Assembly: GCF_010731895.1 (NCBI RefSeq)
Contig: NZ_AP022596.1
Coordinates: 1,736,001-1,800,000 of the forward strand
Length of the DNA: 64,000 nt
Source of the DNA: Mycolicibacterium helvum
GTDB taxonomy: Bacteria; Actinomycetota; Actinomycetes; Mycobacteriales; Mycobacteriaceae
Direction: 5' to 3'
This document shows, piece by piece, positions 28,885-37,164 of this stretch. The notes under the pieces were generated by a model. That model saw only the letters and a program-made list of their open reading frames with translations. It was not told the DNA's origin and searched no databases. Both the position numbers and the translations under genes were made by a program. The first letter of the stretch is position 1. Each line of letters opens with the position of its first letter.

Positions 28885-30699
28885 TCAGGTCGGCCGGGTG
28901 GCCTCCAGAGCTCGGATCAGGCTGGCCGAATCCCACGGCCCGCGATGACGGATACCGTTCACGAAGAACGTCGGCGTGGCGTTGAGATCCATCAGCTCGG
29001 CATCCTGCGCGTCGTCGTCAACCCGGTGTAGCACCCGAGGCGAGTGCAGGTCTTCGTCGAATTGGGTGATGTCACAGCCGACCTGGTCGGCGTAGCGGTA
29101 TATGTGCTGCCATTCCAGGTGATCCTGGAACTCGAACATCATCGTCCCCATCTCGAAGAACTTGCCCTGCAGGGCAGCCGCTTCGCTGGCCCTGGCGGCG
29201 TCGATGGCCCTTGGGTGCGCCCGCTCCAGGGGCAGATGCCGCCACACGTAGAGCAATTGGTCGCCGAAGTGGGCACGCACTTCGTCGATCGATCCGGTGG
29301 CGCGACTGCAGAACGGGCACTCGTAGTCGCCGTATTCAACCAACGTCAGCGGCGCATCGGCCGGCCCGCGCACATGATCGCGGTCCGGATCGATATCGCG
29401 GACCAGCTTGTGCCCAACCGCAACCGGTGGGCTGAGCCGGTCGGTGAGCCGGAAGACTGCCCACCCCAACGTGAATGCGATCACCGAGGCCGCCAGAACA
29501 CCGACGCGGGCCAAGTCGGCGGAGTGCGGGTCGGTGATCGCCAGATCGACGATGAAAAGCGAGATGGTGAAACCGATCCCGGACAGCGCGGCGCCGCCTG
29601 AAATCCGCCGCAACGTCAGCCCCGGAGAGAGCCGGCCGAGGCCGGTGCGCTGCACGAGCCACGTCGCCCCGGTAATGCCGATCAGCTTGCCGACCACCAG
29701 ACCGGCCACCACACCCCAGGTCAGCGGTGACCGCATGGCCGCCATCACAGTGTCCGCGTCGAGTCGCACACCGGCATTGGCCAGTGCGAACAGGGGTAGC
29801 ACCCCGAAGGACACATACGGTCCGAAGCCGGTCACCAGCCTCTCGTTGATCGAGATCGAGTCGCGCAGGCTGCGGGTCGCGGCGCGGGCGTACTCCGAGT
29901 TCGGCGACTGGCGGAACGCCCGGATGACATCGACTGCCGCCTCGACCCGCTGACGCTCGGGTGTGAACACCGGGATCACCAGCGCCACCGCCACGCCGGC
30001 GAGTGTCGGATGAACGCCACCGTTGAACAGTGCCAACCACAAGGCAACAGCCAGAAAGCAATACGCGACGCCCCGCACGGCCTCGGGGAGGTAACGCACT
30101 CCGATCAAGGTGGCCATCAGCACAACAGCGATCACCAATCCGACGATCCGGATCTGCTCCGAGTAGAACAGGGCGATGGCAGCCAGCGCACCGACATCAT
30201 CGACGACAGCCAACGTCAGCAGGAAGGTCCGCAGCCGGGCCGGGTACTTGGGTGCGATGATGGCCAGCGCGCCGACCAAGAATGCGGTGTCGGTCGAGAT
30301 GACCACTCCCCACGCGCTGGCATTGTCGCCGGATGGATTTAACAGCAGGAAGATCACTGCGGGCAGGGTCAGCCCGGCGATCGCGGCCACCACCGGTACC
30401 AGCGCGCGGGAGCGCTCCGTCAGTTCCCCGATGGTGAACTGGGCCTTGACTTCCAGCCCGACAATGAAAAAGAAGAACGCCATCAGCGCGTCGTTGACAA
30501 TCTCCTTGACCGTCAGTGCGCCGTGGAGATTGCCGAAGCTCAATCCGACGTGTGTTTCCCAGAACTCGGAATAGCTGTGCGCCCAGGGCGAATTCGCCCA
30601 CAAGATGGCCACGAGGGTGAAGATCAGCAGCAGTGCTGCGGCGGCGTTCTCGCCGAAACGCTTCGCTGTCGGGTCGCGACCCAGCCGGCTGCCTCTCAC
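28885..30699 (-). CDS. nhaA: NhaA-type Na+/H+ antiporter fused to a DsbA/thioredoxin-like domain
   Basis: 604 residues. Residues 15-415 are an NhaA antiporter of about 12 helices. The ion-binding Asp pair is VVDDVGALAAIA (Asp167/Asp168), with STDTAFLVGAL before it and ISLFIVDLAI late. Residues 440-604 are a thioredoxin_4/DsbA-like domain with the active-site motif CPFC at 461-464 and a cis-Pro at NATPTFFVNG. Such fusions occur in actinobacteria; their purpose is unclear, perhaps redox control of the transporter. GTG 30699 shares GTGA with the GH76 stop, so I chose it over a start 12 codons upstream. Confidence 0.9.
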   Translation of the reverse strand: MRGSRLGRDPTAKRFGENAAAALLLIFTLVAILWANSPWAHSYSEFWETHVGLSFGNLHGALTVKEIVNDALMAFFFFIVGLEVKAQFTIGELTERSRALVPVVAAIAGLTLPAVIFLLLNPSGDNASAWGVVISTDTAFLVGALAIIAPKYPARLRTFLLTLAVVDDVGALAAIALFYSEQIRIVGLVIAVVLMATLIGVRYLPEAVRGVAYCFLAVALWLALFNGGVHPTLAGVAVALVIPVFTPERQRVEAAVDVIRAFRQSPNSEYARAATRSLRDSISINERLVTGFGPYVSFGVLPLFALANAGVRLDADTVMAAMRSPLTWGVVAGLVVGKLIGITGATWLVQRTGLGRLSPGLTLRRISGGAALSGIGFTISLFIVDLAITDPHSADLARVGVLAASVIAFTLGWAVFRLTDRLSPPVAVGHKLVRDIDPDRDHVRGPADAPLTLVEYGDYECPFCSRATGSIDEVRAHFGDQLLYVWRHLPLERAHPRAIDAARASEAAALQGKFFEMGTMMFEFQDHLEWQHIYRYADQVGCDITQFDEDLHSPRVLHRVDDDAQDAELMDLNATPTFFVNGIRHRGPWDSASLIRALEATRPT

Positions 30700-31796
30700 G
30701 CTGTCACCGTATGTGCAGCCTCCATCAACATCCACCCCGACAGCTGAACCGACAGATCGCGCTCGGGTGTCTGCGACGAGTTGACCGCGCCCTCGACGAA
30801 CTGCGCCTGCCCACCATCGGCGGTCGGAATCTCGGTCGTGCTACCCCAGGAATGCCCGAACAACGGCAGGCCGTCGACAGTCTGGCGGTTGTCCCAGGCG
30901 GCTGCCGCCGAGGCAAGTACCACCTCTCGGGCGGCGTCCCTGGCCGCAGCGTTCTCGGCGGCCCCGTCAGGCAGGTCGGTGGCCGCAAGTGCCAGATACC
31001 GGGCGGTGATCCCGGAGAACAACCCGCCGTCTCCGCCGCCTGCCCCGTTGAGGATCCCGCCCGGTGCCATATGTTCGCCGATCGCCGCGATCAGCCGCCG
31101 CGCCCGGGCCGGGTGCCGGTCGTCATGGGTGCGCACGGCCAGCTCGGTCTCCAGGCCCAACACGACCCCCTGGCAGTAGGTGTACTGCGCGCGGACCAAC
31201 GAACCGCCCTTGATGCCGTCGAACACAAGGTGGGTGTCGGGGTCGATCAACGTTTCGTCGATCCAGTCAGCCATCTGCTGGGCCCGTCGTAACCGGTCGC
31301 CGTAGCGTGCCAGGAAGATTCCGGCCGGACCGTTGGCCGGCGCGTTGAAGAACTGATCCTGCTTGCGCCAAGGGATTCCGCCGCCGTCTTCAGGCACCCA
31401 CGACTTGACGAACTGTTGACAGAGGGTCGCCAGGGCGCGCGATCGATCAACGCCGACTACCTGTTCGGCGCGCTCCAGGGCCAGGGCCAACCAGGCCATG
31501 TCGTCGTAATAGCTGTTGGTCCAGCGGCCGTTGTTGCGCAGTCGGTGGCCGCGGATCTGCCGTTTGATCCTGACCAGCCGGTCGGGCTGCGGGTCGCGTA
31601 GCTGCGCATCGATCAGACAGTCGAGTAGGTGCGCCTGCCACCAGTAGTGCCAGGTGCCGAACCACCGGTCAGCGCGGGTCGACGGCCAGCTGACGACACC
31701 GAGCTGTGTTCCTGGCAGGTTCCAGAGCGTGCGCAGGTGGCGTTTCTCAATCGCGGCCTCGGCGCTGGCAGCGCGGTTGGCCCACAGCTGGTCCAT
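30696..31796 (-). CDS. glycoside hydrolase family 76 protein
   Basis: 366 residues without a signal peptide. The GH76 catalytic Asp pair is in NSYYDDMAW (Asp98, Asp99). Other family landmarks are WFGTWHYWWQAHLLDCLIDA at the N-terminus and TYCQGVVLGLETEL. GH76 enzymes are endo-alpha-1,6-mannanases. In mycobacteria an intracellular or unusually exported enzyme could trim lipomannan-type alpha-1,6-mannose backbones. The absence of a signal peptide argues for a cytoplasmic role. It resembles Rv0365c. It is the middle gene of a three-gene operon, 15 bases after the methyltransferase gene. Confidence 0.85.
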   Translation of the reverse strand: MDQLWANRAASAEAAIEKRHLRTLWNLPGTQLGVVSWPSTRADRWFGTWHYWWQAHLLDCLIDAQLRDPQPDRLVRIKRQIRGHRLRNNGRWTNSYYDDMAWLALALERAEQVVGVDRSRALATLCQQFVKSWVPEDGGGIPWRKQDQFFNAPANGPAGIFLARYGDRLRRAQQMADWIDETLIDPDTHLVFDGIKGGSLVRAQYTYCQGVVLGLETELAVRTHDDRHPARARRLIAAIGEHMAPGGILNGAGGGDGGLFSGITARYLALAATDLPDGAAENAAARDAAREVVLASAAAAWDNRQTVDGLPLFGHSWGSTTEIPTADGGQAQFVEGAVNSSQTPERDLSVQLSGWMLMEAAHTVTA

Positions 31797-31811
31797 GCGG
31801 CCAATCCTGCC

Positions 31812-32456
31812 CTACCACGCCTGAGAAAGATCGGCCCATTGCCGGATCCAGGCGTGCATCGCGATGCCGGCGGCGACGGCGGCGTTGACGCTGCGCGTCG
31901 AGCCGAACTGCGCGATCGACACGGTGATCTCCGCTCCAGACCAAGCGGCCTCGGAGATGCCGGGCCCCTCCTGACCGAACACCAACATGCAGTCGCGCGG
32001 CAGCGGCGTCGTTTCCATCGGCACGGCGCCCGGGATGTTGTCGACGGCGACGACAGTCAGTCCGGCACCGGCGGCGAAGGCCAATAAATCGTCGGTGCTG
32101 TCGTGGTGGCTCAGCCGTTGATAGCGGTCGGTGACCATGGCCCCACGCCGGTTCCAACGCCGGCGTCCGACGATGTGCACGGTGTCGACGGCGAAGGCGT
32201 TGGCGGTGCGGACCACCGCGCCGATGTTGGCGTCGTTGCCGAAGTTCTCGATCGCGATGTGGAGCCCATGCCGGCGACGATCGATGTCGGCGATGATCGC
32301 CTCCCGCGTCCAGTACCGGTACGCGTCGACGACGTTGCGGGAGTCGCCCTCGCGCAACAGTTCTGGGTCGTAGCGCGGATCGTCGGGCGGCTCGCCCGCC
32401 CACGGCCCCACGCCGGGGACACCGGTGCTCCACTCGGTGGGGCCGGCGTCAGTCAC
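31812..32456 (-). CDS. SpoU/TrmH-family RNA 2'-O-methyltransferase
   Basis: 214 residues with a short acidic N-terminal extension. The SPOUT knot motifs are all present: motif 1 NFGNDANIGAVVRTA, motif 2 VFGQEGPGIS and motif 3 GSTRSVNAAVAAGIAM. It would methylate the ribose 2'-OH of a tRNA or rRNA nucleotide; the target cannot be read from the sequence. It matches Rv0380c by position and family. The GTG at 32456 is the first gene of the operon leading to GH76 and nhaA. Confidence 0.92.
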   Translation of the reverse strand: MTDAGPTEWSTGVPGVGPWAGEPPDDPRYDPELLREGDSRNVVDAYRYWTREAIIADIDRRRHGLHIAIENFGNDANIGAVVRTANAFAVDTVHIVGRRRWNRRGAMVTDRYQRLSHHDSTDDLLAFAAGAGLTVVAVDNIPGAVPMETTPLPRDCMLVFGQEGPGISEAAWSGAEITVSIAQFGSTRSVNAAVAAGIAMHAWIRQWADLSQAW

Positions 32457-33138
32457 GGGTCACCCAGACCGCGGCAGGACATCGTTGATACCGCCCTGTA
32501 TGCGCAGCGAAGCGGATGTCTTGAGTTTTGACCGGAGTGGCCGGCGCAGCCGTTGCAGCCAAGATCAGCAACCCAGATGTGCGCGCCTGGTCGGGCCAAC
32601 GACTCCCCGATGCGAACCTGCGCAACTCCGCAACTGGATTTGCTGGACCGATGTGCGCACACAGCGATGCAGACCGCGCTGTCGGCGGCCACCAACACGG
32701 CTGACCGCCGGGCGAAATTCTGCCGTTCTGCGGCACCACGAGGGGATCGAAACGCCGGTGCGATACAGGTCACCCAACGCCCTTTCTGGCCCCTAGTTCA
32801 CACTCTGGACGTACGATCCGGCTTTCCGCGCGCCGGTAATAACAATTCGGTCTCCGACGATGACGAGTGTAGGGTCTCCCGCTCAGCCAGCGGCAACGCT
32901 GCCCTTGACCTGGAATATTGTGCGCACAGGTGTTCACGGAGCTGGTCATTTCAGCCGGTGTTCGCCGTCGAACGTGCTGGCTACCCCCCGGTAACCAGGG
33001 CTTTTCCAGCCAACGGCTGGAGTCTTTGCGCCCTTCGGCGAGATACTGATATTTGCAAGTTCGAATAAATAGCGCCCGCACAACACCGACGCCCGCTGCG
33101 GAAACCCTAACCGCAAGGCGCCCGATAGATGGGAAACG
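32457..33138. other. 682-base stretch without a supported gene
   Basis: Several frames of 60-170 codons are open here on both strands, but none has a plausible start, codon pattern or known motif. The right part holds three stacked hairpins (32977-33040) and an A/T-rich stretch (33041-33071). The left 500 bases hold nothing I can name. Confidence 0.6.
32977..33040 (+). ncRNA. three consecutive hairpins upstream of 33139 (possible leader RNA)
   Basis: Hairpin 1: CTGG-C-TACC (32977-32985), loop CCCC, GGTA-A-CCAG (32990-32998). Hairpin 2: CCAGCC (33006-33011), loop AAC, GGCTGG (33015-33020). Hairpin 3: CGCC (33029-33032), loop CTTC, GGCG (33037-33040). They lie about 100 bases before the start of the next gene. 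Whether they are transcribed is unknown. They match no riboswitch consensus I can recall. Confidence 0.3.
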
Positions 33139-33891
33139 ATGAACGCTTCAGTGCTGGACTTCCCTGATCAGAAGCTCTACCACCTGCCTGAGACGGTTAG
33201 CTGGCGCGACACAGATACGGGTTGCACGATTACGTGCGCTCAACCCGACAGCGAACCTGAGCTATGGGACGACTACCTGCAGGGCGCCCTGCGCAGCTAC
33301 GAAAAACACGGGGTCGAAGCTGCACTGGACCTCGACTCGTTCGCCGACGGTCACGACACCACGCTGTTCTACACCGCCGTCGACGACACCGGCCGGATGC
33401 TGGGCGGCCTTCGGGCGAAGGGCCCGTACTTCAGCGCCGACGAATCGCACGCGATCGTCGAGTGGGAGGGCCAGCCCGGCCAGGACACCGTCCGCAAGAT
33501 GATCACCGACCGCCTTCCGTTCGGCGTGGTGGAGATGAAGTCGGCCTGGGTGAGTGACGACCCCGCCCGCAGCGGCGAGCTGACCCGCACTTTTGCCCGC
33601 ACCGCGTTCCCGACCATGGAGCTGTTGGGCGCCCAGTTCATCTTGGCCACCGCCGCCGCCCACGTGCTTGACCGGTGGAGCACCTCGGGCGGTGTGGTCG
33701 CCACGAAGATTCCGGCCGCGGCCTACCCCAGCGAGCGCTACCGCACGAAGATGATGTGGTGGGATCGGCGCACGTTCGCCAACCATGCCGAGCCTCGGCA
33801 GTTGGCCAAAATCGTGAAGGAGATGCGCATGCTGGCGACGATCTCCGACGAGTTCAGCGACTTCGGTCTGCAGTACGGGAGTGGAAGCTAG
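33139..33891 (+). CDS. protein with autoinducer-synthase/GNAT-like features, function unknown
   Basis: 250 residues, soluble. The middle and C-terminal parts read like the N-acyl-homoserine-lactone synthase/GNAT fold. A strand pair FYTAVDDTGRMLGGLRAKGP is followed by an acidic strand (AIVEWEG). Then comes VVEMKSAWVSDD, which resembles the WE-x-SRF-V strand of LuxI proteins, a helix GELTRTFARTAFPTMELLGA, and an ATAAAHVLDRWSTSGG strand-helix. No single motif is diagnostic. It starts 57 bases before a GAF-GGDEF-EAL gene on the same strand, which suggests a signalling role. A weak similarity like this needs profile searches. Confidence 0.75.
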   Translation: MNASVLDFPDQKLYHLPETVSWRDTDTGCTITCAQPDSEPELWDDYLQGALRSYEKHGVEAALDLDSFADGHDTTLFYTAVDDTGRMLGGLRAKGPYFSADESHAIVEWEGQPGQDTVRKMITDRLPFGVVEMKSAWVSDDPARSGELTRTFARTAFPTMELLGAQFILATAAAHVLDRWSTSGGVVATKIPAAAYPSERYRTKMMWWDRRTFANHAEPRQLAKIVKEMRMLATISDEFSDFGLQYGSGS

Positions 33892-33948
33892 GCATCAGCG
33901 CACAAACCGATACCATCTCTTAAGCTCTATTAATCACGAGATGGCACG

Positions 33949-35820
33949 ATGACCACACAATCTGAGCCCGAGACTGCTGGCAGCAGCTTGGATAACCTCG
34001 TCACGCATGTCGCGACCCAGCTGATGGCGGTCGATGCCGCAACCTTGGCGACGGTCAGTCAGCAAGTGCTCGGTCAATTGTCGGCATCCTTCGGCGTAGA
34101 CGTGAGTTTCCTCCGCTACAACGACCACACCATTCGTGCGACCCGGTTGATCGCCGAGTGGCCACCCCACGACCGTGACCCGGATCCGCTTGCACTGATC
34201 TACTTTGCCGACGCCGACCCTGTCTTCGGTGCTGCCGAGCATGCCAAAGAGCCGGTCTTCTTCACCCCCGAGCCGATCCCGGAAGACGAGTATCAGCGCC
34301 TGGTCGAAGAGGGCACGGGGATGGCCCTGACCTCAATGGCATCGGTTCCACTGTTGTCCGGCGACACGACAACCGGATGCCTGGGATTCATCAAGTTCGG
34401 CATCAAGGACTGGTCCCCGGAAGAACTGAACGCATTAAAGGCGATCGCCTCGTTGTTCGCCCAGGTGCAAGCGCGGGTGTTCGCCGAGGACCAGCTGCGT
34501 TATCTCGCGGAGCATGACGACCTGACGGGACTGCATAACCGCCGGGCACTGCTGGCCTACCTCGACGACCGGCTGCGGGCAGGCCGACCCGGGCCGGTCT
34601 CGGCGCTGTTCCTCGACCTCGACCGGCTCAAGGCGATCAACGATTACCTGGGTCACCACGCTGGTGACTGGTTCATCCAGGCGTTCGCCGAACGACTGAG
34701 CGAAGAGACCGGCGACGGCGATTTGATCGCCCGCCTCGGTGGTGACGAGTTCGTGGTCGTCCCTGCCGAGCCGATGGACGCCGACGCCGCCCTGGCACTG
34801 GCACATCGACTGCAGGCGGTGCTACGCGACCGGGTGACGATCGGGGGCGAGATGCTCACCCGGACCGTCAGTGCCGGTGTCGCACTGGGAGTTCCGGGCC
34901 GGGACACCACCTCGGATCTGCTGCGGCGCGCCGACCAGGCGGTGCTGAACGCAAAGAACGCGGGCGGCAACAAGATCGCGATGTTCACCGACGAGATGTC
35001 GCTGAAGAGCGAGTTCCGCAACGACATCGAGCTGCATCTCCAGAACGTGATCGACGCCGGGACGCTGATTCTGCATTATCTGCCCGAAGTCGACATGCGC
35101 ACCGGGGAGATCCTGGCCACCGAGGCGCTGGTGCGCTGGCAGCACCCGACACGCGGCCTGCTGCTTCCGGATTCATTCATCAACGTCGCCGAATCTATCA
35201 ATCTCGCAGGCGAATTGGGGCGATGGGTGATGCGGGCCGCCTGTTCGGAATTCAGCGGCTGGCATGCCCGCGGCATCGCCAAGGACGCGGTTATCCGGAT
35301 CAACGTCTCGCCGGTTCAGCTGGTCACCGATGGCTTCGTCGAGTCGGTGGCCGACACGATCGCCGAGTTCAACCTCGACGCCAAGTCTGTGTGCCTAGAA
35401 ATCACCGAAAGCGTTGTGGTGCAAGATATCGAGACCACCCGCATTACCCTCGCCGGCCTCAAGGACGTCGGGGTACAGGTCGCCATCGATGATTTCGGCA
35501 CCGGCTACAGCGTGCTGACACATCTGAAATCGCTTCCGGTGGACACCCTCAAGATCGACAAGGGCTTTGTATTCGATCTCGGCACCAACCCGGAGGACCT
35601 GGCGATCGTGCGCGCGATCATCGCGCTGGCCGAGGCGTTCAACCTCGAGCTGGTGGCCGAGGGGGTCGAGTCGCCGACCGCAGCGATGACACTGCTCCAG
35701 CACGGCTGCCATCGCGCTCAAGGATTTCTGTTGTCCCGCCCCGTGCCTGGTGAGGCGATGGCCGAACTGTTCGCCAAAAAGGTTATCCCGGTGGACTTTT
35801 CCGTGCCACACAGGGGCTGA
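33949..35820 (+). CDS. GAF-GGDEF-EAL protein (cyclic di-GMP synthesis and breakdown)
   Basis: 623 residues. A GAF-like sensor covers residues 15-180. The diguanylate cyclase domain has an intact GGDEF at 264-268. No RxxD inhibition site lies five residues before it. The phosphodiesterase domain has EALVRW at 392-397, NVSPVQ, EITESV, DDFGTGYS, KIDKGF and AEGVES, so all metal and catalytic residues are present. Both activities are therefore likely. The domain order and length match Rv1354c and the M. smegmatis bifunctional enzyme DcpA. The gene converges on the FAD-like gene, with one base between stops. Confidence 0.93.
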   Translation: MTTQSEPETAGSSLDNLVTHVATQLMAVDAATLATVSQQVLGQLSASFGVDVSFLRYNDHTIRATRLIAEWPPHDRDPDPLALIYFADADPVFGAAEHAKEPVFFTPEPIPEDEYQRLVEEGTGMALTSMASVPLLSGDTTTGCLGFIKFGIKDWSPEELNALKAIASLFAQVQARVFAEDQLRYLAEHDDLTGLHNRRALLAYLDDRLRAGRPGPVSALFLDLDRLKAINDYLGHHAGDWFIQAFAERLSEETGDGDLIARLGGDEFVVVPAEPMDADAALALAHRLQAVLRDRVTIGGEMLTRTVSAGVALGVPGRDTTSDLLRRADQAVLNAKNAGGNKIAMFTDEMSLKSEFRNDIELHLQNVIDAGTLILHYLPEVDMRTGEILATEALVRWQHPTRGLLLPDSFINVAESINLAGELGRWVMRAACSEFSGWHARGIAKDAVIRINVSPVQLVTDGFVESVADTIAEFNLDAKSVCLEITESVVVQDIETTRITLAGLKDVGVQVAIDDFGTGYSVLTHLKSLPVDTLKIDKGFVFDLGTNPEDLAIVRAIIALAEAFNLELVAEGVESPTAAMTLLQHGCHRAQGFLLSRPVPGEAMAELFAKKVIPVDFSVPHRG

Positions 35821-35821
35821 A

Positions 35822-36592
35822 TCAGGTCGGGTACACCAGTTCGACGAGGCCGAACCTGCTGGCCGTGCGACTGACAACAGCGACTTGCGCTGCGCCGCTG
35901 GGCAACTCGGACTGAACCGGCCAATCACCACCGTCGGGCACAGACCCGATCGACAAAGCGACACCCACAGTCGCACGCACCAGCCGCGTTCCGTCTGGCG
36001 TCGCCAGCGCTGCGCCGGCGACTCGCCCCTCCTCGAAGACCAGCCGCTGCAAGGCGGTGCCGGCGTGATCGAGGAGGCCGCGCTCATCGGCTTGGCCGCG
36101 CAACCACTCAGCCAGTTCCGCACCCGGGCGGTCGGTTTCGGGTCGATAGTCACCCAGCACAGCCGCCCGGATCGTCTCGCCGCTGGAGCGCAGCGCGACC
36201 ATATCGTCGGGTATCTGGCTGAAGATGACGCCGAACGGCGAGGCGACGCAGCGCGCTGAGAAGTCCCGCAGCCGCGAGCCGAAGAACGGCTCGATCGTGG
36301 CGCGGCGATCCTTGCTGACAACGACCGGTTGGGCATGAATAACTGCCAGCTCCGGGTCGCGAGCCACCGGTGGTCCCAGGTCATCGGTCATCGACTGCAA
36401 ATAAGCGGCAGTATCGGGATCGATTGTCTGCGAGGACAACTCTGCATCGACGAACTCGACGTCAAGGTCGAGGTCCGTGCACCAAATGGCGTGAGCCAGC
36501 GCGCCCGGACCGGCACCGGCACAAATCACGTCGACGACATCGTCCCATTGCCATTCCGAAGCCTCGACGGGCTCGTCATCAATGCTCACCAT
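35822..36592 (-). CDS. FAD/NAD-binding-like protein of unknown function
   Basis: 256 residues. A dinucleotide-binding start (VDVICAGAGPGALAHAIWC) is followed by an acidic strand end (VEFVDAE), as in FAD-dependent oxidoreductases. The rest is much shorter than in complete family members and lacks the second FAD motif I would expect. It may bind a nucleotide without catalysing redox chemistry. Its place before pyrE matches Rv0381c. It runs into pyrE direction-wise: pyrE ends 11 bases upstream of its ATG, so the two are in one operon. Confidence 0.65.
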   Translation of the reverse strand: MVSIDDEPVEASEWQWDDVVDVICAGAGPGALAHAIWCTDLDLDVEFVDAELSSQTIDPDTAAYLQSMTDDLGPPVARDPELAVIHAQPVVVSKDRRATIEPFFGSRLRDFSARCVASPFGVIFSQIPDDMVALRSSGETIRAAVLGDYRPETDRPGAELAEWLRGQADERGLLDHAGTALQRLVFEEGRVAGAALATPDGTRLVRATVGVALSIGSVPDGGDWPVQSELPSGAAQVAVVSRTASRFGLVELVYPT

Positions 36593-36603
36593 CGTCGTCA
36601 GGT

Positions 36604-37164
36604 TCAGGATGTCGGCAGGCCGAGGTCGGACAGGCCCAGCACGCTGCGGTAGGGCACTCCCTCAGCCTCGATTGCCTCGGCCGCCCCGGTGGCCCGGTCC
36701 ACTACTGTCGCGACACCCACGACGGTCGCGCCCGCATCACGCACCGCATGCACGGCGGTGAGCGCCGAACCCCCGGTCGTGCTGGTGTCCTCGACCACCA
36801 GAACCCGCTTACCCACCACGTCGGCACCTTCGATAAGCCGCTGCATCCCATGGCTTTTCAGCGCCTTCCGCACCACGAAGGCGTCGATCGGACGACCCGG
36901 CGCATGCATGATCGCGCTGGCCACCGGGTCAGCCCCCATGGTCAATCCACCGACCGCCGCGTAGTCCCAGTCGGCGGTGAGCTCACGCATCAGCCGGCCG
37001 ATCAGCGGTGCGGCCTGGTGGTGCAGGGTGGCGCGGCGCAGGTCGACGTAATAGTCAGCTTCCTTGCCAGAGGACAGGGTGACGCGGCCGAACACCACCG
37101 ACAGCTGGCGGACCAGCTCGGCGAGTTCGGCGCGATCAGCGGCGTTGACTTCAGGTGCGCCCAC
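36604..37164 (-). CDS. pyrE: orotate phosphoribosyltransferase
   Basis: 186 residues. It converts orotate and PRPP to orotidine 5'-phosphate in pyrimidine synthesis. The PRPP-binding motif is VLVVEDTSTTGGS near residue 121. KALKSHG carries the catalytic Lys loop and DYYVDLR is the orotate-site segment. The GTG start at 37164 overlaps the end of the upstream SDR gene by 14 bases. It corresponds to Rv0382c (pyrE/umpA). Confidence 0.96.
   Translation of the reverse strand: MGAPEVNAADRAELAELVRQLSVVFGRVTLSSGKEADYYVDLRRATLHHQAAPLIGRLMRELTADWDYAAVGGLTMGADPVASAIMHAPGRPIDAFVVRKALKSHGMQRLIEGADVVGKRVLVVEDTSTTGGSALTAVHAVRDAGATVVGVATVVDRATGAAEAIEAEGVPYRSVLGLSDLGLPTS

Noticed and set aside
32425..33068. 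Frames of 120-170 codons in the gene-free region
   Set aside because: No plausible start or motif, Arg/Ser/Cys-rich composition, and overlap with the hairpins.
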